Assembly: GCA_018340805.1 (NCBI GenBank)
Contig: JACMZG010001870.1
Location: 15,193,409 to 15,257,408 of the forward strand
Source of the DNA: Microvelia longipes
Taxonomy: Eukaryota; Arthropoda; Insecta; Hemiptera; Veliidae
Direction of reading: 5' to 3'
Length of the DNA: 64,000 bases
Shown here: positions 46,116-58,084 of the stretch, in pieces
Layout: every line of letters begins with the position of its first letter
Numbering within the stretch: the first letter of the stretch is position 1
Translations under genes and position numbers: made by a program
Notes under the pieces: generated by a model
What the model saw: the letters and a program-made list of their open reading frames with translations, nothing else
The model's database searches: none
Told to the model about the DNA's origin: nothing

Positions 46116-47136
46116 TTTTGATACAGTCTTTATCTAATTATATCGAACTGAGCAATATCTTTGTTTTAAATTCGATCTTATATCTAAGTTGTTATAAAAA
46201 TTCTAAATTGTCTCGAGGGTATACGCTGTATAATTTATCCCCACTCTGATCTCAGTCCCTCATCCTGATGTGATGGATACATGACAGAGTCGAGACCTCC
46301 TGTCCCCTCAGCGTTTAAACCTTCTGTAATTTAAGATGACAATCTTTACTTTCTGGCAAATAAAATGTTTAATGGGCGTCTGGTATTTCTTCTTTTATTA
46401 CCTTAGTATAAATAGGAAGACATTTTATAAAATTAAATTAAGAGCTTACTTAATTATTATTCGACCCTTCACTGCTAACGTCTGCACCAAAAAGGAGATT
46501 CATGTATCCTGATCTAAGCTTTCAAATTTTAAATTGTATATTCTTTGTCTAAATTTTTAGAGCGCCACATAACTAGCTGATTTAATTTCGCTTTGTTTAC
46601 GCTTAAAGCTTTAAAAGGTAATTTTAGTGTTTCCAACTCATTTATGAAACTTCATTCTACTGATGCTATCTAAAATGGTTTGCAGACTTTTATTTTACTC
46701 TGTGACTTGTCCACCGCCAGCTTCGCTTGTCCTATTTGTATCACTGCTCATTAGCTTAAATACTTAATATAGGTAAATAATACCTCCACATTACCAATAA
46801 CAGTAAAGTGAATGATTAAATAAATTCAGCAGTCCACGTTATATTTTATTAAATTTTATAGAGTTCGTTTAGACTATTGATTCACTATTGATAACTTTTA
46901 ACAGCAATCATCAGTGTCGTGTCAGTTAGAATGTAAATAATAAATGGAATTATTAATTAACTATAATTTAAGACAGGTTTGTACACTTTGAAATCGAGAC
47001 CTCTCTGATGTTATTAGGTATTACCTGGCAGACTGTTAATTTAGTAAATTTCAAATAAAATATACCCTAAAAAAGCTAGGAAAAAGGAAGATCAATTCCG
47101 CTTCGAATTTGATCGAGTCTGATTTGTCCTCCTAAT

Positions 47137-47215
<79 letters not shown>

Positions 47216-47489
47216 TAATATATATATATATAGTTTCTAGACGCTTTCTGTGTTTCATTCTAACTCCTCTGACTGGAATACTCGACACAGATGTTTATAT
47301 TATGGAACTACGCATGCCTCTAACTTGTGATCAAAGTTATAACGAAAATTTAATCAAACCAGGGTCGAAAAATGTTATATTTATAACATTTGTGAAACAA
47401 CTGTGTTCTTGACTTGCTGAATCGATTGAAAACAATTTAGTTCGATCGGGCCATCCTTATATGCCTGAAATACAAACACGATATATGTT
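46116..47489. other. Intergenic with (AT)n at 47145-47232
   Basis: No gene. Otherwise unassigned. Confidence 0.55.
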
Positions 47490-47815
47490 TCATGACCTAT
47501 AGTCCAAGAGCCAGGCCTAAAAAATGTGACTCATTTTGTACTACTTCGAACCAAATTATTCTGAAAATATACCTTGAATTATGAAGGAAAAGCATAGTCT
47601 GCCTATCCAGAGTGGAGCCTTTTATATGATTGCGTTTGCTCAAAATTTTATAAAATGGCACTAATTCCAGTTTTCTGGAATGAAAGGCTCCTCTCTGGAT
47701 AGGCAGACTATACTTTTACTTCATAATTTAAGGTATATTTTCAGAATAATTTGTTTTGAAGTAGTACAAAATGAGTCACATTTTTCAGGTCCGACTCTTG
47801 GACTACTATAGTTAT
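47490..47815. mobile_element. Fold-back element, ~310 bp
   Basis: Arms of about 125 bp: CTATAGTCCAAGAGCCAGGC with GTGACTCATTTTGTACTACT and AGTCTGCCTATCCAGAG on the left, their complements on the right (CTCTGGATAGGCAGACTATA, AGTAGTACAAAATGAGTCAC). Loop about 60 bases. TATAG occurs at both outer edges. Confidence 0.85.
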
Positions 47816-48217
47816 GGTGTGTTGTTAGTTATGTTTTTATAGCGCTAAATCGTAGTGGTCTTAAGAGGATTATTAGGTAATAATTGTAATTGTATTACAA
47901 TTACTTATATGCGTAATTTAGTCTATAATTTTTTAAACATTTTAAATTCTAAAACATACATATTTATCGATTAACATTTAATTGTCGATTAAAATGAGTA
48001 TAAAAAATATCAGAAAAGATTAACAAATATATTTGTTAATTTAAAATGATATTTGGTGAGAAATATGCGATGTAAAAATAAAAACAGTGTGATATAATCA
48101 AGTCTGATCCTACTCGCGTGTCTGGATGAATTTGGATCTACTCCAAATAGTTTTATATTTTTTAACTGTTATTTATATATAAAAATGTTTCACCTGATTA
48201 TTGTTGCCTATTTAGAT
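47816..48217. other. Intergenic, no gene
   Basis: AT-rich; nothing recognised. Confidence 0.5.
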
Positions 48218-48540
48218 ATTTTTAATTTTCCTTATAAATACCGTAAGTGTATAGGAAAAGTATTATGTTTGCGAAAAAATCCGAAACTGGGATGTCACCT
48301 GAATTATTTGTTTTAGGTTTTTTTAAGACCTCCTAAGTAGTTTTTACAAAGTTGTCTGTGTGTGTGCGTCTGTTATCAACGTATCCACCAGTATGTTTAT
48401 GATAGAGAGTTTAAACTTAGTACAAGTTTCAACCTTTAGGTCTAGTTTTGCTTTCTGAAAAATAACTTTTTATGACGTCATTACCGTTTAATATGACTCA
48501 GCAAAATTTCAACAATCTATAAAACGGGAAAAAGGGACGC
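48218..48540 (+). mobile_element. 5S-derived element, 5' part only
   Basis: Terminal palindrome (TTTTCCTTATAAATACCGTA, AGGAAAAGTATTATG) through TTTTTATGACGTCATTACCG and TCTATAAAACGGGAAAAAGG. It stops where the LINE begins, so the 5S part is lost. Confidence 0.85.
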
Positions 48541-48554
48541 TTACAGTTTGTAAG

Positions 48555-49125
48555 CGTCTGTTATTAAAGACGATATTGGTGTTGTTTGTAAGGTTGCCCG
48601 CTTACAAACTAAATCTAATAACTATGCGTCTTTTCACATCGATTTATCACAAGATAAATTTTCTATGATACATATCAAATCTTTTTTGCCTACTGGTACG
48701 CTAATTAAGCCTTTTACAGGTAGACTTGTTCAGGCTTTAATTTATAAAACAAAATCTTGTGGCAGTGATATAATTGCTGTTACAGAGACTTGGTTTGATG
48801 AATCTTGTCCTTCGACAATGTTCTTTTCTACTAATTATCATGTTTAAAGAAATGATAGGAATTATAATATGTTGGTGGGTCGCGGGGTGGAAGTGCTGTG
48901 CTACCAATATCTCAACATGTCAGCTACCAGCGAAGAAGTTACTTCGAAGTTGGAACAGAATCTATCTGGTATATTTTCCGGATCACTTAAAATTACCGTC
49001 TATGATATCAATGTTTGATCATTTGGCCATGACTATTCCTCCTTCAGCTACAATTTGCTTACAATTTGCTTTAACACACCAAATGTGGATTTTGAAGTTA
49101 ATAAATGTTGGTAGCAGTTATACAT
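48555..49125 (+). pseudogene. ORF1 end fused to endonuclease fragment
   Basis: Frame to 48847: DDIGVVCKVARLQTKSNNYA, FHIDLS, then LPTGTLIKPFTGRLVQ resembles the C-terminal part of insect LINE ORF1 proteins. It runs without a stop into SDIIAVTETWFDESCPSTMF, the endonuclease motif around the catalytic Glu (TETW). A frameshift at about 48845 follows; YRNDRN and VGRGGG continue in another frame. The N-terminal endonuclease is missing, so the ATG at 48665 is not a functional start. Confidence 0.78.
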
Positions 49126-49639
49126 GAAGAAATTGAGAGCTCAGGCTTTGTTAAATATTAAAAATGTTCTCAATCTATTTCAATGCAATCCTGTCTATAA
49201 TGACTTTGGCAAACTTCTCGACCTAGTTTTTTCAATCTCATCTCAAACTGCTATATTACGACATATGGATCCTTTAGTTCAAGAAGTCGCTTATTATCCT
49301 TGTTTACGTATCTCCTTAAATAATAATAATCCTTTACGTGATCCTATCTCTGTTACACACGTCCTTAAAAACTATAAATCTGGTGACTATAAGAATCTGG
49401 CCAAAGCGGTTGCTTCTGTTGACTGGACCGATCTAATCAACAATCCTGATGTTAACACTTATGTTCATCAACTTTTATGTCAACTTCAACAGCTCATAGA
49501 AACATTTATACCTAGTTTTACTTACAAACCTTCTTCGTTTCCACCATGGTACGTACTCTCATCTCTTACGTTCTTATATCAGACAAAATATTTTTATAGT
49601 CGTAAATTCAGCAAATCAGGAAAACATTTATTTTATTAA
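49124..49639 (+). pseudogene. LINE endonuclease C-terminus and linker
   Basis: Open for 171 codons. Reads NLFQCNPVYNDFGKLLDLVF, the usual LDLVF block near the end of apurinic-type LINE endonucleases, then PLVQEVAYYPCLRI, and a linker with SSFPPWY that typically precedes RT. Confidence 0.75.
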
Positions 49640-49707
49640 TACTTCTCTTTATATCATAAATTAGCTCGACTCCAATATAAGATTGATAAAATGCCCGCCG
49701 TCTAAAG

Positions 49708-50725
49708 TTGGCTAACGCTTTTGCTGATCATTTTAGTTCCGTTTTCATACAATCTTCATCCTTAAGTCCTAAAGTTTCTGATTCTAAAGATAAATACAAT
49801 AGTCTCCTCTCCCTTTCTTCTGTTACCCTTGATAATGTTCTCCAGGCTATTGACAGGCTTAACCCGTCTAAAAGTTGCGGAGACGTTAATATCCCTTCTT
49901 TTATTATGAAAGGTTGTGCTTCATATTTGGTGCCTATACTTGTCAACATATTTAATAAGAGTCTTTCAAATAGAATATTCCCCAAGGCTTGGAACTCAGC
50001 TTTAAGTGTACCAATTTATAAATCAGGTGATAAATCCTCTGTCTCTAATTATCATTCTATTTCTCTCTGTAATGTCTTTTCCAAAATATTCGAACGCTCC
50101 ATCTATTCCAGTCTTTTTCCTTTAATTGAACCTCTCCTTCATCCTTCTCAACACGGCTTCCGTCCCTCTAGATCTACTTGTACCAATCTCATGACATTTT
50201 TTTCCCACATTCATTATTAACGAAACTCAGGTTGACGCGGTTTATTTTGACTTCGTTAAAGCTTTTGATCGGGTTGACCATTGGATTCTACTATCTACAC
50301 CTGAATGCTTAAACCTACACCCTTCTCTTATCCGTTGGTTTCGCTCCTATTTAACTACCCGTATGTGTTCTGTCCGTTTCGCTTCCTACTCTTTCTATTG
50401 TTATACTGCTACTTCCGGAGTCCATCAAGGGTCTATTTTAGGCCCTATGCTGTTTAGTATTTTCATAAATGACCTTCCTGATAATCTAGTATATTTTATC
50501 GTAGAGTTTTTTGCAGATGACCTAAATATCTTGTTTCCAATAACCAGTTCCTTTTCCAGTCTTCTCCTTCAGTCGGACATTGACCGTATCCATAAATGGT
50601 ATAACAAAATGGAACTCCATCCAGGTAATTGTCAGGTTATTACTTTTTCTCGATCTTTCTCACCTATTCACTTTCCATATCTCTTTAGTGGCTTTGCTTG
50701 CCTATCCTTCGTATCTCCTCGGTGA
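49708..50725 (+). pseudogene. LINE reverse transcriptase domain
   Basis: Two open pieces (49708-50220 and 50363-50725) with a frameshift between. First piece: AFADHFSSVF, DVNIPSFIMKG, WNSALSVPIYKSGDKSSVSN, QHGFRPSRSTCTNL. Between: VYFDFVKAFDRVDHW (first catalytic Asp). Second: SGVHQGSILGPMLFSIFIND and FFADDLNILF, with the FADD catalytic pair at 50510-50521. The active site is intact but the frame is not. In the family this copies the element's RNA at a nicked genomic target. Confidence 0.9.
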
Positions 50726-51303
50726 GAGATCTTAGCATTATAATTGACGACAAGCTCAGGTACGACGATCAGTTTGACTCTATGGTTAGTAAGGCTAATC
50801 AGCGGCTAGTCTTGATGCGACGTATTGCTTCCGATCTTTCTCTTGTTTTTTTTGCCATGCTGTATAAATCCCTTGTCCGTCCTATCCTCGAGTATGTTGT
50901 TCCAGTTTCGAATACTTTTGGGTCGACTAAGTCTAGCGAGATTGAGGAAGTCCAGAGAAATTTTATTAGAATATGTTATTGTACGTATGTATTATAAGAA
51001 TGAATTTTTGTGTAAACGTTTATCCCTTGATATCTTGTATATAAAAGAAGAACAGCTCAAGAGGTTCTGTTATTGTTGAACAGTTTGTCTGGAAAGACAA
51101 TCTGTTCACCAGTTCAGGACCTAACGACTGTACTGCTGCCAGGACGACGAGCTGGTCGAACTCTTTACATAAGGAATAAAAATCCCACCTGTCCTCTAGT
51201 TCAGTGTGTTTCCTCCTGCAACTCTCACACTAAGTGTCCTAATGTTCTCACCTTATCCAGCATCCGTTCCCTTATCCCCTTCATCCCAAGTGATCAGCAT
51301 TAA
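50698..51303 (+). pseudogene. LINE RT thumb and C-terminus
   Basis: Frame at 50698-50997: LSIIIDDKLRYDDQFDSMV, LYKSLVRPILEYVVPVSN, IEEVQRNFIRI, the standard post-active-site blocks. Two further frames to 51303 continue the C-terminus after frameshifts (CPNVLTLSSIRSLIPFIPSD). Confidence 0.85.
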
Positions 51304-51584
51304 GTTTAACCAGCTTATTAATTTATATTTTAACTGATCTAGTCATTTTAATCTCTTTCGTTTTAAATTAAACAGTTTTTATTTTACGTTCCTTTTAACT
51401 TAGGTATCTTCAAGTCTTTAACATTTTTCAGCATTTTTTCCATATTTTTTTGCTATGTTATTAAGTATCTTATTAGTTTATTTTTGTACTGATTAATTGT
51501 TGTTTCTTTGTTGCATTTATTTTATTATTATTAAGAATTGAGTACTCCAATGTTATTTTCTTTTTAGCTGTTTAGAGACATCAA

Positions 51585-51740
51585 AAAATTGCGAAGGCAG
51601 CGGTTATTGTATTGTTTAGAGGTAGAGGTACAAATTAGACTTCCGTCAGCTACAAATCTCTCTGATGATCTGTTAAGATTGAATGCTGGCTATGTAAAAG
51701 AAATTAAGTAAACCATAGTCTAGACTTCTAGAGTGTTATA
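51585..51740 (+). mobile_element. Fragment related to the 61.2 kb fold-back element
   Basis: GCGAAGGCAGCGGTTATTGT, TCAGCTACAAATCTCT, GATGATCTGTTAAGATTGAA, GCTGGCTATGTAAA all match the arm of 61209-61519 with substitutions. Confidence 0.7.
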
Positions 51741-51916
51741 ACTTTGGGTTCGCTTCGCTCGACTTAATATCTCGTTACCTATAGCTTAATGTTTCATTAC
51801 TTCTATATCGCTGGGCTCAACCTTAGAATTATAAAGTAACCCAGTGTCTTGGTCTAGGGTGTTAAAACCGATTGTTAATTAAAAATTGGGAAAGAGCATT
51901 ACTGCGGGTAATAAAT

Positions 51917-51964
51917 ACTTATAAGCAACCCTCCAGGTAAATACCTGGAGGGTTGCTTATAAGT
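51917..51964. repeat. Perfect 23-bp hairpin, first of a pair
   Basis: Arms 51917-51939 and 51942-51964 (ACTTATAAGCAACCCTCC continuing to GGTA), two-base loop AA, no mismatch. Confidence 0.95.
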
Positions 51965-51969
51965 AGTTG

Positions 51970-52021
51970 CTGATATGGTAGTTCCCGCTGGGTAAATACC
52001 CAGCGGGAACTACCATATCAG
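51970..52021. repeat. Perfect 25-bp hairpin, second of a pair
   Basis: Arms 51970-51994 and 51997-52021 (CTGATATGGTAGTTCCCGCT continuing to GGGTA), loop AA, no mismatch, five bases after the first hairpin. The GTTCCCGC-GGGT core resembles the tail of the SINEs at 35100-35130 and 39186-39222. Confidence 0.95.
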
Positions 52022-52751
52022 ATGGTATTTCACTATTTCATTAACAAAGCGGTTCAATTCCAAGAAAACAAGCCTCTACTTTGCCGGAGGGGATCTATTT
52101 ACGTTGCTATAAAAAGTATTTGATTAATTTCTCCTCACATCTTTCCTCTAGAGACATGTAATCCTCCACATGTTTCTAAAAATAAAAGGTTTCAGGTCTT
52201 TTTTACGTAACTTTAATTCTTATCAGTGTTAAAAGGGTTTCAAAGCCTTATCCCACATTTCATTTAACCAAACGCAATCTGCATTTTTTTATTGGTCGAT
52301 TAAAAACAGTAGATTCTGAAACTAGACTGTAAAATGAGATTTTATTGGTGCGGAAACCGACGAGCGAAGCGTATCAATAATTAATTTCCAAAGCAATAAA
52401 GTCGTTGCATACTATTATTTCTGGGGGAAGGGTGCAATTAATAAAATGAAATTAAAAATTTTACTTTATTTACTTTACTTATTGATTTTCTTATAGCGGC
52501 TATAAAGTTAAATTTTACAGCTGGCGGACGTAAAGCAAATGTTTTATCGCCTGGACAAAAAAAAATCGTTATTTACTGGTATTTTGAGGCCGTAAAGTAG
52601 ACACTTTACTACATCTCTAAGAAAATATGTTTATATTATTCATATTTCTGGCATGGCGAGACTCGTGTCAGGAACGTTTTAGAAATCCTTTTTAGATGTC
52701 CCTTACTACAACTAATTACCTTTTGCAAAACTTCATATACATAATATGTAT
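52022..52751. other. Intergenic, no gene
   Basis: Contains a diverged repeat at 52545-52620 shared with 39510-39580 and a single GACGAGCGAAGCG motif at 52358. Nothing coding. Confidence 0.5.
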
Positions 52752-53308
<557 letters not shown>

Positions 53309-53998
53309 ACAATATATATACATTGCATAACAGAATCGCATATTAACTCATAAGTTAATTAAACAACTTTTTGGTTGTTAAGTATTTTGGTCTCGCCAGC
53401 CCGGCCTCGGTGCTTTGTCCCCTATGTTGGGTCGGCTACGTAATAAGTTAAGTTGGCTCAATATAAGAAGAATAAAAATCTTGAAAATGTTTATAAAAAA
53501 TATAATTATAATATCTATTATAACATAAAAAACATAATTATAAAAATGGTAAAAATGATAAAACAAATATAAAAACAAATTTATTAAGTAAATTAAATGT
53601 AAATTAAAAATTAAAAAAATGTATATAATGTGCAGGTAAAGATTTTATAAAAACCATTAAGTTATATGAAATGTATTAAAGTTTATTAATAAACTTATAG
53701 GACCATAGCTTAGGCTGGTTTAGATCTGAAGAATGTTAGTAGAAATTATTATAGCTTGTCACTGTGAATTGTATAAAAATTCACATTTATAAGATAATAT
53801 CATATATCCATTAATTCATTGCTTTATAGTTGCTTATTATTGCTTATGTTTTTGGCATCATTGGACTACGGCTAAAGCAAGTTTTTGTACTTAGGGATGA
53901 GGTTTTGTGTATACATAAAACGCTTTACTGAAAGGTAGAGCTTTTTTCTTTAATTACTTTAACCAGGAAAATATATGTATTTTATAATTTTGTTTTAG
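53309..53998. other. Sequence upstream of the first recognised Lcch3 exon
   Basis: No exon found. Ends in a polypyrimidine-rich splice acceptor TTTTGTTTTAG (53988-53998), so it is probably intron, with earlier exons further upstream or outside the window. Confidence 0.55.
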
Positions 53999-54102
53999 AA
54001 ACATGGTGGCCAGGGGAGGTTCAGACAGGTTAGCCAACGTAACCCAGACAATATCTAGGCTACTAGATGGATACGACATCCGTCTCAGGCCCAATTTCGG
54101 AG
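53999..54102 (+). CDS. Lcch3: Lcch3-like GABA receptor subunit, exon A (N-terminal)
   Basis: Exon between acceptor TTTTGTTTTAG and donor GAG|GTAATT. It encodes SDRLANVTQTISRLL, then DGYDIRLRPNFGG, the N-terminal helix and first strand of the extracellular domain of insect LCCH3 subunits; NVT is a glycosylation sequon. It ends one base into a codon, and the next exon completes GGG. The ATG at 54003 is in frame, but the exon opens with an acceptor, and receptors of this family need an upstream signal peptide, so this Met is likely internal. LCCH3 is a neuronal subunit that combines with other Cys-loop subunits to form GABA-gated channels. Identity is by recalled motifs, not a search. Confidence 0.9.
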
Positions 54103-55149
54103 GTAATTATCATTTATGTAGCAATTTATTAATAAGGTGGTCCAGAACTTACATACTTATACCCCAACTTCAATTATTATTTATTCTGAAAAATAATTAG
54201 TGGATCTGGTGAGGAATCCATAAATTATTAAATCAAATAAAGTATGTCTCTCCATAAATTTCATTTATTTGTTGTGTGAAAGATATAGCAAATGCCAATC
54301 TATAAAAATCATGATACATCAAATCAAAACAGATAAACTTAAAATTCGGTTCAAAAAAATTCGACTAGAGTGTACTTTTTCATGTCTTTTGGGGTGCTAA
54401 ATCAAAAATTTGATATATAATTAAAACTTGCCTTTTTTTAAAAAAAATAATAGATTTACTGACTTCATTATTTATTTTTGCAGTTTTTATTAGTCTTTTT
54501 TACAGTACAGAAGCCGAGGACATGTCAATCCATTCCCTTAAACGTACCGATTTTGAATTTGTATACAACGGGTAACAATTGGTAGGCCAAAACTGACCAT
54601 TTTTACATTCGGTAATGATTTAATCGCTTTCTCTTAAGAGTGTACTAACGAGACAGTAAATGGAAAATTTTTATTTTCGATTATAATCCGGGCTACTTCA
54701 TTTTTAAATTGACCTTGGATTATCAAGATCGTTATCATGTTTTACTTCATAATGTTTACATCTTGATCTTTTGATATTACATAGCCTTGTCGTTATTACA
54801 TAACAAAAAAACTTAATAATTTTACAATCACTTGAAGAGAATTTCAAGTATTTAAATTAGAAAGGCATGGAAAAATTTGGGGAGTACGAAAACCATAGTG
54901 TCTGAGCGCCCTCAAGGCAAAGACAAAGTTGCTATGCTATGTCTTCTGTGTAAATTCGTGACTTCTGATTTTTCTTTATTTTGTTAATTTATTCTGTTTG
55001 GCCTTCTTAAATAATGTATCGCACTTATGTTATATAAATTATTTTTCAATAGTTTATTTTGTATAATATAAGAGAAGTTAGCGCTAGTCGATTCCATATT
55101 ATAAGGATTCAAATAAATGTCTACCCACAAATATACTTTTAATCATATA

Positions 55150-55925
55150 ATGATAGTAAAACCAGATTTCAAGTAAATAAAGGTCATCTTCTGTACCTAC
55201 AAAGCACAAAAGAGGACGAAAATACACGAATAAGTACATACAAATACAATACAAAAAGAAGTAAAAATGGTCAATCAAAATATAACAAAGATTATATAAC
55301 AGACAACAAAATAAAAAGAAATAAAAAAGAGTAAAAAATAAAATAAAAAATTGCCCGTGAGAAGAAAGTATTTTTACTTTTCCTCATTTATACCGTAAGT
55401 ATATAGGAAAAGTATTGTGTTTTCAAAAAAGTTCGAAAAACCGGGATGTCAGCGGAATTATCCGTTCCAGGTGTTTTTAAGACCTCCTTAGTGGTTTTCA
55501 CAAAGTTGTCTGTTTGTGTGTGTGTGTCTGTTTTCATCGTTGTGTACTCTAGCATAAATACTACTATTGTATTTATGCTAGAGAGTTGAAACTCAGTACA
55601 AAAATCAATCTATACATGTTGTCTGCTATCCGGAAAATGTTTTTTTACTTCATTAACCCACAATAATGACTTAGCTAAAATGTTAAAAAATCATAAGACG
55701 CGGAAAAATTATGAGATCGGATTGCGATTTGGCCCTTATGTAGCCCTATATAAGACTAAAATATGTACCTGATTCTTTTTTTATTTTTTTTCTGTTATTT
55801 AATCTTTGTTTTATTTTTATTGACTACTTTTATTTTTTACTTCTTGTTTCTTATTGTATTATTTTTATTCTTTTGTCCTCTTGTTTCTAGGGACTGTGGA
55901 TGACCTTTAAGCCGGTTTTATTGCC
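55150..55925. repeat. Inverted arms surrounding a 5S-derived element
   Basis: Left arm 55150-55365 (AAAGGTCATCTTCTGTACCT, AAAAGAGGACGAAAATAC, AGATTATATAACAGA) pairs imperfectly with right arm 55780-55925 (TCTGTTATTTAATCT, TTGTCCTCTTGTTTCTAG, GGATGACCTTTAAGC). This suggests a diverged fold-back element into which the 5S element went, or a secondary inversion. Confidence 0.65.
55366..55775 (+). mobile_element. 5S-derived element, 5' half
   Basis: Terminal palindrome TACTTTTCCTCATTTATACC, GTAAGTATATAGGAAAAGTA is well kept, followed by CCGGGATGTCAGCGGAATTA and blocks down to CCTATATAAGACTAAAATAT. The 5S half is missing. Confidence 0.88.
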
Positions 55926-56095
55926 ATTAGATACTTAAAACTATATATTTATGGATGGACCTTTATTAGATTCCTTTATTTTATAACTTTTAAGACTAAT
56001 GACACTTTCAAGCATTAAAATGCATTTGTTTATTATGTACAACGTTAGATATTATGTTAATTTTGATCTTACTATTTTAAAATTACTTATTTTAG

Positions 56096-56163
56096 GGGAC
56101 CCTCTCTACGTGGGAATGGACCTGACGATAGCTAGTTTCGACTCTATAAGCGAAGTCAATATG
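56096..56163 (+). CDS. Lcch3: Lcch3-like subunit, exon B
   Basis: Acceptor ATTTTAG, donor ATG|GTAAAG. It encodes (G)DPLYVGMDLTIASFDSISEV and NM, the first beta strands of the ligand-binding domain. The first two bases complete the split Gly codon from exon A and the exon ends on a codon boundary. At 68 bp it is short, but a short second exon at this point is usual in Cys-loop receptor genes. The open frame continues on both sides into intron sequence, so length of frame is not evidence of the exon limits here; the splice sites and protein motif are. Confidence 0.9.
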
Positions 56164-56654
56164 GTAAAGCATTATAATGAAATATTATTATTTTTATATT
56201 ATTTTAATCAATGGTTAAGTGTTGGGTATATCAATTCTGAAATCGTTGCATTGATAAACCAAAAAATAATTAACTTATTTAGTTAATTAATTGATGTCAC
56301 GACAATGCATATTAATAACTATGCATTTCTATTATCGTTATTTTTATTGAAAATGACGATGTCTAACCAAATTCCATCAGTAGGGCCCGTCGAATTGGGC
56401 TTTAAAGAAGCTCGTCCAGTGAGAAATTGAAAATTTTCACTGTACAAGTTTTTAGAAACTCAAAAGCGACAGCACTGTTTATGGTATAGTCCCAAATTCG
56501 TCTAAGTACTATAATGCAAAGCAGAGACGCTTTATTTAGTGGCCCTATTCCGAGTTACAATATAAATTACAATGTTTGTTACAATAAATTAATTTTAAAT
56601 TTATAAAAAGTAAGGTTGTGCAGTTGAAAGTACGCATTCTTTATAGTTTGTGAT

Positions 56655-57449
56655 TTTTTTTTCTTTTCCTCATTTATACTGTAGTTATATGGGAAAAGCG
56701 TTGTGTTTGCGAAAAATCCAAAACCAGAACTATCCGTTTCAGGTGTTTTAATGACCTCGGGAGTGGTTTTCACTAAGCTGTTTGTCTGTATGTGTGTGTG
56801 TGTGTATTTGTCTGTTATCGTCGTTACCCAGTGTATTAATACTAGAGAATTGAAACTTCGTACAAAATCTATCTACCGTTGTTGTTGTGCTATTAGACAT
56901 TTTTATGACGTCATATCCCGCAATAATGACTCGACAAAAATTTCAAAAACTCATGAAACGCGTAAAAGTGATGCGATCGGATTGAAATTTGACACGTATG
57001 TAGCCATGTATAAGACTAACATATGTGCCAAGTTTCATCTCTTTATCAGCATTAGTTACATTTTTATTGAATGACTTGTGTAATTTTTTAAAAACATTGT
57101 AAAAAATCAGTAAATTATTCAATTAAGTTTAAATTTAGTACCTTTACTTATTAAATGAGTACACTAAGTTTCGTTTCAATACGACAAGTATATTTATGAT
57201 TTTTGTTGGATCATAAACATTAAGCAGCATTGAGCATAGTCAGTGCTGTATGGGTGACCGCTGAGAATGAAACAGATGCATTTACTATCTGAGGACAAGC
57301 GAAGCGAGTTCGAAAACGTGTTGCAGTATAAATTTGCTGAATTGTATATTCTGAGGACGAGCGGTGCGAGTCCGAAGCTGGAAGGATGAGCGTAGCGAAT
57401 CCGATGTGATGAGGAAAAGTTCCGAGGTACCCCGTACCCGTTTTTTTCT
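56655..57449 (+). mobile_element. 5S-derived element, full length, intronic
   Basis: From the terminal palindrome (CTTTTCCTCATTTATACTGT, GGGAAAAGCGTTGTG) to GGTACCCCGTACCCGTTTTT. 5S segment at about 57212-57268 (ACATTAAGCAGCATTGAGCA, GCTGTATGGGTGACCGCTGA). Motifs GACAAGCGAAGCGAGTTCGA and GACGAGCGGTGCGAGTCCGA are present. It lies in sense orientation within the intron of the channel gene. Confidence 0.92.
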
Positions 57450-58084
57450 GACAACCATCTATTACTATATTTAAAAATTCTTCCGTTTAAGAGCGTATTT
57501 GATTACATTTTTGAATGCTACTTTTGATTTAGATGTAGGTTTAAAGAAAAAAATATAAATAATCCAAAGTAAAATCTTTAGGTTATTGACGGAGTCCACA
57601 TTCTAATGTTTTAAATAAGGTAAATGGAGAAGTATTTCATGTCAAATAATTAAATTATCTTAAACTTTCATAAATTAAATCTTCCTTTTTGACTCAAAGC
57701 TCTCCACTAATATAAAGATTCAGTTCTCCAACCAAATCCATCTCTTTTCGACTATAACATTACATTAACATAGTATAATGGAGATTAGAGTGAACAAATT
57801 CATCTTTAACTGTTGTTCATTGATATCTACTTGAATCATACAGATGCTCTTAAATTCTAGTAAGTATTAACAGAATTTACTTTTCCAAGTTTAGTGGTGA
57901 ATGCAGCAAACTTTTCTTACCATAAACACTTTATAATCAAAACATACGCTTTAATAGTCTCATAATATATCTTAAATATTTCCCACCAAATCGTGTTAAG
58001 CTTGCTTCATAATTCTTCAACAGTAAATTATTTTGTAGGAAACAATGCCCGATAATGATGACGTAATATCGGAAAGCTCTCTCT

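Larger units (their letters stand above)
48550..51535 (+). mobile_element. CR1/Jockey-like non-LTR retrotransposon, inactive
   Basis: In order: the end of ORF1 fused to the middle of the endonuclease (internal deletion), endonuclease C-terminus, RT with the FADD catalytic site, RT thumb, and an AT-rich 3' UTR ending in ATTTTATTATTATTA. At least four frameshifts. No RNase H is seen, unlike the LINE remnant at 9538. Confidence 0.9.
54103..56095 (+). other. Lcch3 intron (about 2.0 kb)
   Basis: GT...AG intron. Contains a truncated 5S-derived element flanked by facing AT-rich inverted arms (55150-55365 and 55780-55925). No further exon seen. Confidence 0.8.
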
